A stretch of DNA of 64,000 nt, taken from Alkalihalobacterium elongatum (lineage in GTDB: Bacteria > Bacillota > Bacilli > Bacillales > Bacillaceae_F). The number at the start of each line of letters is the position of its first letter. Within the stretch, counting starts at the first letter, position 1. Shown piece by piece: positions 55,926 through 64,000 of this stretch. Under the pieces are notes generated by a model. That model had not been told where the DNA came from. It saw nothing but the letters and a program-made list of their open reading frames with translations, and ran no database searches. Both the position numbers and the translations under genes were made by a program. The stretch covers positions 29,384-93,383 of the forward strand of contig NZ_WMKZ01000016.1 of assembly GCF_019024285.1 (NCBI RefSeq), given 5' to 3'.

Positions 55926-56428
55926 TCTATAAATGTGATAAGCTTCGAATTTCTTCGGTTAACTGCGTCCACTACGTTGCACATTTACCTTTTGAAAGTA
56001 CACTACACTCCTCGTGAACTTGTCGCCTCGAACTTCAGCTTCTGACAATGCTGACGTTTGGATAACCTATTCATCTTGGTTTAATTGAAACAACCTTTTT
56101 TGTATAGTCTTTTACAGTAACTTCTACCTAGTTTGATTATATCAATTATACCGTTCATCGATTGTCAAAATAGACATTTTCTGAAACTCTCATTATCTGT
56201 TTTACAATAAGTCGTTAGTACTTCTAATTACTTTACTAATATAGTAGAAAAAAATGGTGCGTGTCCGAGTTCTTTACCGATAAAAGTTAAAAGCATTACC
56301 TCTTGTTCCACCAAACTCGTTATTGAATCGGCGTCTTCATTAATTAACCTAAAAATAGTTTAGTGCCCAATCGTCTGACCCTTCCTTACATAAGGTGTTA
56401 CTGTAACATCACAAGGAGGTGTTATTGA
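55926..56428. other. Spacer upstream of the degenerate 5S copy
   Basis: No gene is supported. Minus-strand sequence at 56080-55930 (AAGTTCGAGGCGACAAG, then TCACGAGGAG and CGAAGAAATTCGAAG) resembles rRNA or tRNA spacer sequence of Bacillaceae and may be a leftover of an rRNA operon spacer. This is an impression, not an alignment. Confidence 0.3.
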
Positions 56429-56506
56429 ATGTATAGCAACTTTTCGTTAATTGTCGTGTTGTTCATTCTTCTTATAATCGTTGGTTCCGCTTATATCACT
56501 TACTAA
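56429..56506 (+). CDS. YjcZ-family sporulation microprotein
   Basis: A 25-residue ORF with AAGGAGG at 9 nt before ATG encodes MYSNFSLIVVLFILLIIVGS then AYITY. This single membrane helix with the FxLIVVLFILLIIVG core is the mark of YjcZ-type peptides expressed during Bacillus sporulation. These proteins usually begin with a Gly/Tyr-rich stretch; here that is reduced to MYSN. Its role is unknown. Confidence 0.8.
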   Translation: MYSNFSLIVVLFILLIIVGSAYITY

Positions 56507-56564
56507 AGTAAATGATCTGGCCACTCAATAACGGGTATCTTTTGTTGGACCTTCCACTTTAAAA

Positions 56565-56700
56565 GTTTAAATAAATCGAAAAATGTTCCCTGTCTCCAGG
56601 GCTTAAAAGCGCTGGTGGTCAGGGACTTATAATTTCTAAAAAATAATCCATAATATAGCCAGTTTAAGCAGGTCTATATTATGGATTATTAATTTTCTGT
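56565..56700. repeat. Structured intergenic repeat, copy 1
   Basis: About 135 bp are shared with 58575-58708. The unit contains a TCCCTG...CAGGGA stem and a perfect 17-bp inverted repeat (56642-56658 with 56674-56690). Stem bases differ between the copies in a paired way (AATAATCC/GGATTATT here, AATTATCC/GGATAATT there), which suggests the fold is maintained. Confidence 0.75.
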
Positions 56701-57058
56701 AATTGCCCACCGTATTCAAATGTGTACGTAACATTCTATTAGACTTGTGCATTTAGGAATTAATAATTTTACTTCAACAGATTATTTGAGCCAACTAACC
56801 TAACTAAATCTTTACAGTGAATTAGGTTTTCATCGCTATTTCATGTGTGGTTAAACCTAGACAAGAGAGACTTCAAAAAAATATGGTTGAAAGTCTAGGA
56901 GAATACAGTGAGAATATTGATGGCTATGTAGATAAAAAAAGTATTTATAAGCCTCCAATTCGTAATTCTTCTGCTCAATAGTTAATAACAATCAAACAGG
57001 AGCATCACAAATAAAACTACTTACTATTCAAGTAAAGCTTTTATTAATGAAAAACATC
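56701..57058. other. Gap with a coding-like tail
   Basis: The plus strand from about 56868 to 56982 reads as an open frame (RQERLQKNMVESLGEYSEN, then SIYKPPIRNSSAQ and a stop) without a start. It looks like the C-terminal tail of a lost gene of unknown family. Nothing else is seen. Confidence 0.3.
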
Positions 57059-57376
57059 TTAACACTTGCACACCATCAAATGGTTCCCATAAGGATCCTT
57101 GAATTTAAACCAATGATTATGCCCAATTTCTGTTGTTACTTCAACATTCTTGCCTTTTAAAAATTCATAGGCTTCTTCAATATTGTTGGTATCAAAATGA
57201 AATGGTGGAGTTTTGAAAATATTTTCCTCCGAAAAAATCTTACTATCTAATACAATTCCAGTTCCATTCGTTGTAGGTACAATAAATAAATGCCCAAATT
57301 CCTTTAAATTTAGTAATACATCCCAAACAGGTTTTAAAATAAGGAAAAGTCCTACCTTCATCTTGAAGATTAGCAC
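57059..57376 (-). pseudogene. VOC/glyoxalase-family protein, N-terminally truncated
   Basis: The 105-residue frame holds only the second beta-alpha-beta module of a VOC domain: GHLFIVPTTNGTGIVL, PPFHFDTNNIEEAYEFLKG, and FKFKDPYGNHLMVCKC with the family's DPxGN ending. The first metal-binding half is missing and the N-terminus (MLIFKMKVGLFLIL) looks unrelated. A complete VOC gene would need about 30 more residues, so this is likely a broken copy. It lies 49 nt from the end of the RCC1 gene. Confidence 0.65.
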
Positions 57377-57425
57377 CCTTTTCCTTATTTTATGCCAAGT
57401 AAGGTATACAAATATGATTAAATCG

Positions 57426-58355
57426 TCATTGCGGCACTATTGCCAAACTATGAAACCCTCCACCAGCAATGGCATCGACATTCGTTAATTCACTGACTTG
57501 GACTGGGGTATTACTAGTGGTGTTGGTCCCGTCTCCCAGTTGTCCTTCTAAGTTTCTTCCCCAGGCTCGAACGGTTCCATCGGATAGGAGGGCTAGGTTA
57601 TGATACACTCCACCAGCAATGGCATCGACATTCGTTAATCCACTGACTTGGACTGGGGTATTACTAGTGGTGTTGGTCCCGTCTCCCAGTTGTCCATCAG
57701 AGTTTCTTCCCCAGGCTCGAACGGTTCCATCGGATAGGAGGGTTAGGCTATGATAAAAACCACCAGCAATGGCATCGACATTCCTCAATTCACTAACTTG
57801 TACTGGGGTATTACGAGTGATGTTGGTCCCATCTCCCAGTTGTCCAAAAACGTTATATCCCCAGGCTCGAACGGTTCCATCGGATAGGAGAGCTAGGCTA
57901 TGAATTCCTCCACCAGCAATGGCAACGACATTCGTTAATCCACTGACTTGGACTGGGGTATTACTTGGGTTAAAGGTCCCGTCTCCCAGTTGTCCATCAG
58001 AGTTACTTCCCCAGGCTCGAACGGTTCCATCGGATAGGAGGGCTAGGCTATGAGCCCCTCCAACATCACCAGCAATGGCAACGACATTCGTTAATTCACT
58101 GACTTGGACTGGGGTATTACTTGGGTTAAAGGTCCCGTCTCCCAGTTGTCCATAAAGGTTATTTCCCCAGGCTCGAACGGTTCCATCGGATAGGAGGGCT
58201 AGGCTATGATTCCCTCCACCAGCAATGGCAACGACATCCGTTAATTCACTGACTTGGACTGGGGTATTACTTGGGTTAAAGGTCCCGTCTCCCAGCTGCC
58301 CTTCTAAGTTTCTTCCCCAAGCAAATGCTTGAACTATTCCAGGTCCAATTCCCAA
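57426..58355 (-). CDS. RCC1-repeat (beta-propeller) protein with near-identical tandem repeats
   Basis: The 309-residue protein is made of six RCC1 repeats of 49-52 residues, each with RAWGxNxxGQLGDGT, NTPVQVS, VxAIAGG and HSLALLSDGT. The DNA of the repeats is also nearly identical (about 150-bp units), so they expanded recently. RCC1 proteins form seven-bladed propellers; six blades without a signal peptide or anchor suggests loss or a fragment of a longer secreted gene. TTG 58355 has GGGAG at 10 nt. Possible roles are protein binding or surface adhesion; no neighbour explains it. Confidence 0.85.
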   Translation of the reverse strand: MGIGPGIVQAFAWGRNLEGQLGDGTFNPSNTPVQVSELTDVVAIAGGGNHSLALLSDGTVRAWGNNLYGQLGDGTFNPSNTPVQVSELTNVVAIAGDVGGAHSLALLSDGTVRAWGSNSDGQLGDGTFNPSNTPVQVSGLTNVVAIAGGGIHSLALLSDGTVRAWGYNVFGQLGDGTNITRNTPVQVSELRNVDAIAGGFYHSLTLLSDGTVRAWGRNSDGQLGDGTNTTSNTPVQVSGLTNVDAIAGGVYHNLALLSDGTVRAWGRNLEGQLGDGTNTTSNTPVQVSELTNVDAIAGGGFHSLAIVPQ

Positions 58356-58574
58356 ATTTCACATCTCCCTTCAGCCTAAATTTGTAGCATACCAATTTGT
58401 AGCTTCACTTAGAATGATATACCTCAATGCTTTGTACATTAATATGAAGGAAATGCTTTATTGGATTGGACGAACATTGAATTACCATTTTTATTATTTC
58501 TAATTTAGCTTTAAAAGTGAATTGTATTTTTATTATCAGCATTATTAGTAAAACTGGAACTATTTCACTTTATA

Positions 58575-58708
58575 GTTTAAATAAATCGAAAAATGTTGCC
58601 TGTCTCCAGCGCTTTAAAGCACTGATTGTCAGGGACTTATTATTTCTAAAAAAATTATCCATAATTTAGCCAGTTTAACAGGTCTATATTATGGATAATT
58701 AATTTTCG
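58575..58708. repeat. Structured intergenic repeat, copy 2
   Basis: This matches 56565-56700 over its length in the same orientation, 2 kb away on the other side of the VOC and RCC1 genes. Arms 58653-58669 and 58684-58700 pair with one mismatch. The rest of the gap 58356-58810 shows no gene. Confidence 0.75.
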
Positions 58709-58810
58709 TAGTTGAAGAACAGCATGTTACAACCTTATCAATATCCGTTCGTTTACTAAAACACTACCATTGACATCAGTTATAAAGTCAATCACAAGAC
58801 CTGTATACCT

Positions 58811-59038
58811 TTACCCTTGACCTTTTATATAATAATTAACTAGCTTTCCAGACAAAAATGAAGTTAAAGGAATAATAGCTATTAAATAAAGTAAAATAAC
58901 CATTATATTAGTGATGCCTAGCCATGTCGTCGGTATAATAACATAAATATATTCTTTAAAAATAAATCTATAAATAAAAGAATTTATCAATAATAGAGTG
59001 ACAAATAATATCCAGAATAAGCCTATTTTTTTATCCAG
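58811..59038 (-). CDS. Small two-helix membrane protein with possible CTG start
   Basis: An open frame of 75 codons encodes a hydrophobic protein (LFWILFVTLLLINSFIY, then NIMVILLYLIAIIPLTSFL, ending VNYYIKGQG). No ATG, GTG or TTG lies near the start. CTG 59036-59038 is preceded by AAAGGAG at about 10 nt and by an in-frame TAA. Either CTG starts translation or the ATG was lost. The family was not recognised. Confidence 0.45.
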   Translation of the reverse strand: MDKKIGLFWILFVTLLLINSFIYRFIFKEYIYVIIPTTWLGITNIMVILLYLIAIIPLTSFLSGKLVNYYIKGQG

Positions 59039-59107
59039 TTAATTCTCTCTCCTTTCTTAACACTTTGCCTCGTTTTGCTTCCCTATAAAAATTGTAGAAA
59101 AATCTTA

Positions 59108-59565
59108 TCAATCATATCCACCAGTAGGTTCAGGGAGTGATTTGTACTCCTCTTTTGGATAAATAATTTCTCTATTTATAAAATCCATAGTTTCTTCCCA
59201 ATTATTTAGAGCATTTGACTCGTAAGATGTATTCCACTTTAAGTTATAATCTTCACCATCTATCGTCATGGAAAGTTCGTATTTATTATATGGCTGCACA
59301 CATGTTGAACCACCTTTATCTTCTGGTAACCGCAAAACATCTGCTTTTCTAAATTTTTCATAAATAACTTCCATTTCTTCATTGGAAAGTATCATATGTG
59401 TTGTCGCAGTTCCATCAACCACTAAATCCTTTGTGTAAGTATTCTCATAAGTATTTAACTCATTTGCTGAAGTAACCCCATATTTTAAGGAAAATGCAAA
59501 GTCGTTAGGTTTTTTTCGGGTAATACTTCATTCGTAGAATTACAAGCACTGAGAATTAACAACAT
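59108..59565 (-). pseudogene. Lipoprotein gene with frameshift
   Basis: The intact 3' frame (104 residues: HMILSNEEMEVIYEKFRKAD, CVQPYNKYELSMTIDGEDY) continues upstream as NDFAFSLKYGVTSANELNTY, but joins the lipoprotein start (LLILSACNSTNEVLPEK) only after a one-base shift in the GAAAAAAAC run near 59510. LSAC is a lipobox. The signal sequence itself looks short, and a second defect may precede it. Unknown family, predicted envelope location when intact. Confidence 0.65.
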
Positions 59566-59612
59566 CGTAAAAAAGAAAGTTCCCTCCCCTTAAAAGTTCT
59601 TTTTTGTTAATT

Positions 59613-59806
59613 CTATTGCCTTTGAATATTGCCACGCTGGTTTCGGCAATCAAACAGTAAGTGTATCAGACTTTCATAATATGGAATAAATTCTTGGTTT
59701 TTGATCATAATCAAAATTTCTTCCTTACTTGCCCATTTCACGTTTTGAACCTCTTCATATTGTAATGTGAGCGTTGAGCTAATGATTTCAATTAAGTCAT
59801 AGGAAT
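59613..59806 (-). pseudogene. C-terminal remnant of a NUDIX hydrolase
   Basis: An open tail of about 63 codons reads TLQYEEVQNVKWASKEEILI, FIPYYESLIHLLFDCRNQRG and ends at a stop. This matches the C-terminal end of NUDIX proteins (V-WAS-EEI, FIPY). The Nudix box and N-terminus are missing. A hairpin GCGATAGC/GCTATCGC (59811-59835) lies at its broken end. Confidence 0.55.
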
Positions 59807-59893
59807 TTTGGCGATAGCTTAATAAAGGCTATCGCTTTTCTGCACCCTTTTATTTAACAACAAAGTAAGTTGAAATTATCCGTGTTCCAAGAA

Positions 59894-60682
59894 TTACAGG
59901 TGATTTAATATTGTTACATAGCATCCATGTTGAATATTGTGTTTAACATCTCCAAATTCTTTTTCTAAGTGTCTATAAATTTCATCCAATATGTTATTTT
60001 GTGTACTTTTATCAAAACCAGAGAGCCATGATAGAGATCCTACTCTTCCACACCATTCTTCATTTGAAAAAGAAACGGTATATTCGAACTTATATGTTTC
60101 TTTTAAATCAAACCCATTTTGCTTCCATTCGTTAAACCACTCAATCGGAAAACTATTAATTAATTGTTTTGACTCTGCCTTAGAACCAGCAGGTTTTAAT
60201 CTACGGTTTGGCATATGCGCCTTAACAATCTCCAACGTGTTAGTAATTACTTTTGATTTAGACATAAATCCAGAATCCATTATCAATAATGTCCCATTAT
60301 CTTTAAGAACCCTTTTTATTTCCTCAATTGTCTTTTGTCTATCAAACCAATGCCAGGCTCTTAATACAGTTATATAATCAAACATATTGCTTTCTAAGGT
60401 AGTAGATTCCGCGTAAGTATTAACGTAATTAATTTCTACGCCAACACTTTTATCTATAACCTTGGCTTCTTTTATTAACTCGACTGATGGCTCTACCCCA
60501 ATGACAGTAGCTCCTTCCTTGTATATAGCTCGACTTAAAACGCCTGTACCTGAACCAAGGTCAGCCACATTTTTACCATTAAAATTTATTCCTCTGATCT
60601 TTAAACTTTCCAACAACTCGGCTGGTAAGTCATTCCTATATTGAGCGTATTTTTTTGCTACATTACCGAAATTAACATTCAT
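59894..60682 (-). CDS. Class I SAM-dependent methyltransferase
   Basis: The 262-residue protein has the AdoMet motifs VADLGSGTGVLSRAIY (39-54), VIGVEPS, and YITVLRAWHWFD (motif of the UbiE/Methyltransf_11 group), followed by LLIMDSGFM. The substrate is unknown; most relatives act on small molecules. GGAGGTC lies 7 nt before ATG 60682. It stands alone between broken genes and the BNR-repeat gene. Confidence 0.88.
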   Translation of the reverse strand: MNVNFGNVAKKYAQYRNDLPAELLESLKIRGINFNGKNVADLGSGTGVLSRAIYKEGATVIGVEPSVELIKEAKVIDKSVGVEINYVNTYAESTTLESNMFDYITVLRAWHWFDRQKTIEEIKRVLKDNGTLLIMDSGFMSKSKVITNTLEIVKAHMPNRRLKPAGSKAESKQLINSFPIEWFNEWKQNGFDLKETYKFEYTVSFSNEEWCGRVGSLSWLSGFDKSTQNNILDEIYRHLEKEFGDVKHNIQHGCYVTILNHL

Positions 60683-60711
60683 TAATAGACCTCCACATCC
60701 CGTATTTACAA

Positions 60712-62031
60712 CTATTCTAGAACACCGTTTGGATCGACTAATCCTGCAAACGACCAGGTTTTCCCTTCATCATGGCTGGTGAACTTGGCGAGGACTTTTC
60801 CACCTAAGTAATCCCCTTCTGCTCCCTGGTTCACCACTAACGTCCCATCTCCCCCCTGAAAAGTAGGCATTTCTGCTACTGTGAAAAATCCTTTATATTC
60901 TTCTGGAATGGGGATAGTAATCTGCTCCCAGCTATCTCCGCCGTTTTCCGTCCGATAGAAATGAGGCGTCGGCGCCTGGTCTTCATTTAGTGTATAGCCA
61001 AAGGACATAAAACCTAACTGGTCATTAATAAATCCCCCGTCTGTCACCATTTGATGCGTATCTTCAACAAATCCTGCATTATACCAAGACTTACCGCCAT
61101 CATTGGTTTTGTATATGAAATGGGCTTCAAAACCCATCGTCCGTTCACCACTAAAAATCAGGTAACCATCCTGATCCGTTGTAAATTCGATTTTTCCAAA
61201 TCGTCCAGAAGCCCAATTACTGGATACTGGCGTCTCTTCCCATGTTTTTCCGTTATCTGTACTCATGATAACGTGTACTGCCCCTTCCTCGTTTTGAAGC
61301 AAAAAGGCAGTCCGTTCATTGGAAAGGATATAGCTCCCCATCAGTAACTGACTGTTAAAACGATCTCTTAAGCCGTACAATGCTTCCGTCTCAACAGGAA
61401 CCTTCAGCCAGCTCTCTCCGTTATTATATGTAACTTGAAGGGCCTCTTCCGTTAGCTGATACCCTATATTCTCCACAGGGGTTTCCATTCCAATTTCCTG
61501 TAAATATTCTTCCATGCTTTGAACAAGCGGCAAACCAATGGATCGGTCGTCTGTCTTTTCGATGTTCGTTAGGCTGTATGTTAAGTCTCCACCTTTCTCG
61601 ATCGTCAATATCCAAACGATATCCTGAAGGAAAGGGGTAACATCGTAGTCTGGCATCCATGGTGGTCCTGAACTGTCGTCATCAGGTAAAAGTACTTGCA
61701 TCACCACGGCCACAACGAATTCATTTTCATCACCTTGTAATCTTGTAAAACGGATATAGGCTGCATTGCTAATAATTCCATCACTCTCTAGACTCTTCAT
61801 CAAATCAAACAGGACCCGATAAGCAATGTTTTCTGGCCTTATATCCCATTCATTCACTTCTACTGTATATGGCAGCTTTTCAGTAATTACCTCACTTGTT
61901 TCATCAAGTTCTTGAATGGTATGTTCATTGTCCTCATCCTCGTCAGCAGGAGTATTGAGTAATAGTACAAAAGAACTTACCATAAAAATTAAGATGATTA
62001 CGAGTAAGATACGTTTTTGTTTTATTTCCAT
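60712..62031 (-). CDS. Membrane-anchored BNR/Asp-box beta-propeller protein
   Basis: The product of about 439 residues has an uncleaved N-terminal membrane helix (LLVIILIFMVSSFVLLL), a roughly 160-residue N-domain, and at least four Asp-box motifs: STDNGKTWEE, TNDGGKSWYN, TENGGDSWEQ and SHDEGKTWSF. This predicts an extracellular sialidase-like propeller without visible catalytic residues. ATG 62031 has AAGG at 9 nt and is preferred over ATG 62040. Its function is unknown; similar Bacillus proteins are annotated only as glycosyl hydrolase-like. Confidence 0.75.
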   Translation of the reverse strand: MEIKQKRILLVIILIFMVSSFVLLLNTPADEDEDNEHTIQELDETSEVITEKLPYTVEVNEWDIRPENIAYRVLFDLMKSLESDGIISNAAYIRFTRLQGDENEFVVAVVMQVLLPDDDSSGPPWMPDYDVTPFLQDIVWILTIEKGGDLTYSLTNIEKTDDRSIGLPLVQSMEEYLQEIGMETPVENIGYQLTEEALQVTYNNGESWLKVPVETEALYGLRDRFNSQLLMGSYILSNERTAFLLQNEEGAVHVIMSTDNGKTWEETPVSSNWASGRFGKIEFTTDQDGYLIFSGERTMGFEAHFIYKTNDGGKSWYNAGFVEDTHQMVTDGGFINDQLGFMSFGYTLNEDQAPTPHFYRTENGGDSWEQITIPIPEEYKGFFTVAEMPTFQGGDGTLVVNQGAEGDYLGGKVLAKFTSHDEGKTWSFAGLVDPNGVLE

Positions 62032-62265
62032 TTGGATCATCCTTCATTCGTTTGAACACTTTTGATTATACCATTATCTGTTAAATATGATCTATTAATC
62101 TAGAAATTTTGGGGAGGTGCCAGTTGCGGTATGGAGTATGAAAGGGGAATGACTTGTCAGTTGACTGGGACGCTACTCGTATGGGGCCAGGAACCATTCT
62201 TTGACTATACAACTAAAACAGATTCGATGAGAGCGACTAACTCATGTCATCACATATTGAAATAA

Positions 62266-62291
62266 CTCGGTTTACATATCTGTGAACCGAG
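62266..62291 (-). terminator. Possible terminator after the GNAT gene
   Basis: CTCGGTTTACA pairs with TGTGAACCGAG (one G-T pair) around a 4-nt loop; the minus-strand flank is TTATTTC. The rest of 62041-62371 has no gene. Confidence 0.5.
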
Positions 62292-62371
62292 CCAATTTAT
62301 TACGATTATTCAATTTTTTTCAGTAAAGTAATCGTTACTTAAGTACAATATTTCACGGTTCAAAAATTACC

Positions 62372-62920
62372 TTAATGGTTACGCTTAATATAATCAGACT
62401 TCAACATACAATAATATAAACTTATTACTTCCTTATTATCTAATAACTTTAATTTTTCATTTTTTTGAAATCTATATTTAAATCCACATTTCTCGTTTAC
62501 TCTTTTGGAGTTATGATTAAAATTAAAATGAGCACACCAAATTAAATCTAAATTTAGTTCATTAAAACCATATTTAATTAAACAATTTACTGCCTCTGGA
62601 ATAATTCCCCTCCCCCAATATTCAGGATTTAAAACATACCCTATTTCTTTCTGCTTTAATTCGACAAGGCTATCATCTGGTTTTCTATCGTGGAGCCCTA
62701 TACTTCCAATAACTCTATTTTCTGCCTTTAAAACAACAGCATACGTATCATTATTTTTTATAAACATTTTTATAATTTCTTTACTTTCTTCTTCATTCTT
62801 ATGTGGTCGCCAGCCAGCATTAGGACCTACTAATTCACTTTTAGCATATTCATATAAGTCCTTGCTGTCAGTTTCTTTCCATTCTCTTAATATTAACCTT
62901 TCAGATATTAATGGTTCCAT
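62372..62920 (-). CDS. GNAT-family N-acetyltransferase (RimJ/RimL-like)
   Basis: The 182-residue enzyme starts SERLILREWKETD, as in RimJ/RimL-type acetyltransferases, with YVLNPEYWGRGIIPEAVNCL (acetyl-CoA-binding motif A region) and NFNHNSKRVNEKCGFKY (motif B). It should transfer acetyl from acetyl-CoA to an amine on a protein or small molecule. CAGGGGG precedes ATG 62920. It is a single gene. Confidence 0.88.
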   Translation of the reverse strand: MEPLISERLILREWKETDSKDLYEYAKSELVGPNAGWRPHKNEEESKEIIKMFIKNNDTYAVVLKAENRVIGSIGLHDRKPDDSLVELKQKEIGYVLNPEYWGRGIIPEAVNCLIKYGFNELNLDLIWCAHFNFNHNSKRVNEKCGFKYRFQKNEKLKLLDNKEVISLYYCMLKSDYIKRNH

Positions 62921-63026
62921 ATATTTTCCCCCTGTTATTGTAAAACCTAATTTGTTTGCTAAAACAGCGATAATCTATTAAGCTAGCGCATCCCTTTAGT
63001 TGATTAATGGTATTAAAATTGAAATA

Positions 63027-63644
63027 TCAATCAAAATAAACAGGTTCTTGTGGATTATGCAAATGTTTAAATGCTAATTGAATTTGTGATTCTGTATTCC
63101 TTGCTACCGATAATGAAGGTAGTTCATTTTCAGCAAAAAATTCCACCGCAGTTGTTTCAATACCTTCTTTTGGTTGTCCACCAATGATTTCACATTGGAT
63201 AAACATTTTGTAAACGTGGTATGGAGAAGGTGGATGTGGGTAACATTTTTTGTCGAGCACAGCTATCAATTTTATCGCTTTAACATCAAACCCTGATTCT
63301 TCTTTTACTTCCTTGATCGCAACTTCTCCAGGAGTTAATCCAATATCCCCCCAGCCTCCAGGTAACGACCAATCCCCATCATTGTTTTCTCTCACCATTA
63401 ATATCTTGTTATCTCTAAATACAACAGCCCTAATATCAACTTTCGGCGTTGCATACCCAGTTTCATTAGCAAAAAGTTCTTTTATAACTTCATGATCTAG
63501 ATTTGTATGCTGCGTCAATATTTCAACACTTATATTTCTTATTAATTCAAATCTTTCTATGTCATACACATCTTTAGAATAAGTTAATCCTGTCTGTGCA
63601 ATGGATTGAAGCTGTTTTGCCCATTCTAGCCATTTAGGTTCCAA
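63027..63644 (-). CDS. NUDIX hydrolase, YjhB-like with N-terminal accessory domain
   Basis: The product of about 205 residues has the Nudix_hydro_N type start EPKWLEWAKQLQSIAQTGLT (about 1-60) and a NUDIX domain with the box GGWGDIGLTPGEVAIKEVKE then ESGF. The usual Arg of REUxEE is Lys here, a tolerated change. Relatives hydrolyse ADP-ribose or other nucleoside diphosphate-linked compounds. TTG 63644 gives the normal family N-terminus; ATG 63662 is also possible. Confidence 0.85.
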   Translation of the reverse strand: MEPKWLEWAKQLQSIAQTGLTYSKDVYDIERFELIRNISVEILTQHTNLDHEVIKELFANETGYATPKVDIRAVVFRDNKILMVRENNDGDWSLPGGWGDIGLTPGEVAIKEVKEESGFDVKAIKLIAVLDKKCYPHPPSPYHVYKMFIQCEIIGGQPKEGIETTAVEFFAENELPSLSVARNTESQIQLAFKHLHNPQEPVYFD

Positions 63645-63888
63645 ACCTATCAACACCACCATCTAATTTTTACCTAATTTTACCTTACTATGATCAAAAA
63701 ATAAACTGCCCTTTATTTAGCTAACCTGCAAGGTTCTACGAAAAGAAAGGTATCCTCTCACAGAAGAGGACTTGGTGTTATTCCCTCGCTGCTTTCTCAC
63801 GATGTTTCCATTGGCTTATCCTTCTAAGTTTTTGACTCTTCGAGCCAAAAGTTCTTCATCGCCTGTAGCTAACTCAGTTTTTTTGCAT

Positions 63889-63922
63889 TAAAAAAAAGCA
63901 CAATCCATTTGAATTGTGCTTT
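63889..63922 (-). terminator. Probable rRNA operon terminator
   Basis: CACAAT (63901-63906) and ATTGTG (63915-63920) form a short stem, with an A8 tract on the left that is a T tract on the minus strand. The site lies directly after the 5S gene. The stem is shorter than at the degenerate copy. Confidence 0.55.
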
Positions 63923-63924
63923 GT

Positions 63925-64000
63925 GCCTAGCGACGTCCTACTCTCACAGGGGGAAGCCCCCAACTACCATCGGCGCTGAAGAGCTTAACTTCCGTGTTCG
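63925..64000 (-). rRNA. rrf: 5S ribosomal RNA, 3' part (cut by window edge)
   Basis: The minus strand reads CGAACACGGAAGTTAAGCTC, then TCAGCGCCGATGGTAGTTGG, GGGCTTCCCCCTGTGAGAG and TAGGACGTCGC. This matches Bacillus 5S rRNA with intact stem pairing over the visible 75 nt. The 5' 40 or so nt and, by normal gene order, the 23S and 16S genes lie past the right edge. The exact 3' end is approximate. Confidence 0.92.

Noticed and set aside
57426..58355. Tandem 150-bp repeats considered as a CRISPR-like array or satellite
   Set aside because: The units are in frame and encode RCC1 repeats with conserved codons; there are no short direct repeats with unique spacers.
59991..60377. 128-residue plus-strand frame opposite the methyltransferase
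   Set aside because: Antisense to a gene with clear AdoMet motifs; no ribosome site and no recognisable domain.
1..64000. tRNA genes, CRISPR arrays, riboswitches and complete insertion sequences
   Set aside because: No cloverleaf with anticodon, no repeat-spacer array, no recognisable riboswitch core and no full transposase frame with terminal repeats was found by eye; a tRNAscan or Infernal run could still find weak cases.

Overview
The window is AT-rich DNA with strong AGGAGG-type ribosome binding sites, frequent TTG/GTG starts, a YjcZ-type sporulation microprotein, ComK-family sequences, TetR/GntR/RpiR regulators and a 5S rRNA gene of Bacillus type. This points to a spore-forming member of the Bacillaceae. 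The species cannot be fixed from the sequence. Most genes lie on the minus strand.

Left part (1-23 kb), catabolism and transport. It starts with a cut-off fumarylacetoacetate-hydrolase-family gene and a GntR/FCD regulator with a perfect 20-bp palindrome upstream. An acyl-CoA module follows (acyl-CoA dehydrogenase, orphan DctP-type TRAP binding lipoprotein, crotonase-fold enzyme, acyl-CoA ligase, TetR regulator, and a divergent short-chain dehydrogenase). It looks like a regulated pathway that takes up a carboxylate, activates it with CoA and oxidises it. Next come a CBS-HEPN protein, then a nitrilase / DUF3311 / Na+-solute symporter / amidohydrolase group facing a divergent regulator across three copies of a 10-bp repeat. 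A third unit is an MMPL-family exporter with its coiled-coil partner and a divergent TetR regulator.

Middle part (23-48 kb), accessory and defence region. It holds a DUF1643-like protein, an unknown 201-residue protein, a Tet(L)-like MFS pump, a complete HpaII-type restriction-modification pair, an EcsC-like protein, a frameshifted SF1 helicase-nuclease, an XRE regulator, a frameshifted ComK-family gene with two downstream genes, a GmrSD-type (DUF262-DUF1524-DUF4357) nuclease, and a tight operon of MazG-like pyrophosphohydrolase, PLD-helicase, McrB and McrC. Decayed fragments of the ComK/small ORF/wHTH cassette occur in at least three other places. Three related 50-bp inverted repeats separate the EcsC and helicase genes.

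Right part (48-55.4 kb), one catabolic operon reading leftwards: RpiR regulator, TAXI binding lipoprotein, fused TRAP permease, a three-subunit HcnABC/opine-oxidase-type dehydrogenase, and an ornithine-cyclodeaminase-family enzyme. Junctions are tight or overlapping. It probably imports and oxidises an imino acid, opine or D-amino acid.

The last 8.6 kb is loosely packed. It contains an isolated degenerate 5S rRNA copy, a YjcZ microprotein, a 135-bp structured repeat present twice around an RCC1-repeat gene, several truncated or frameshifted genes (VOC, lipoprotein, NUDIX), a methyltransferase, a BNR-repeat membrane-anchored protein, a GNAT acetyltransferase, a NUDIX hydrolase, and the 3' part of an apparently normal 5S rRNA gene whose rRNA operon continues past the right edge.
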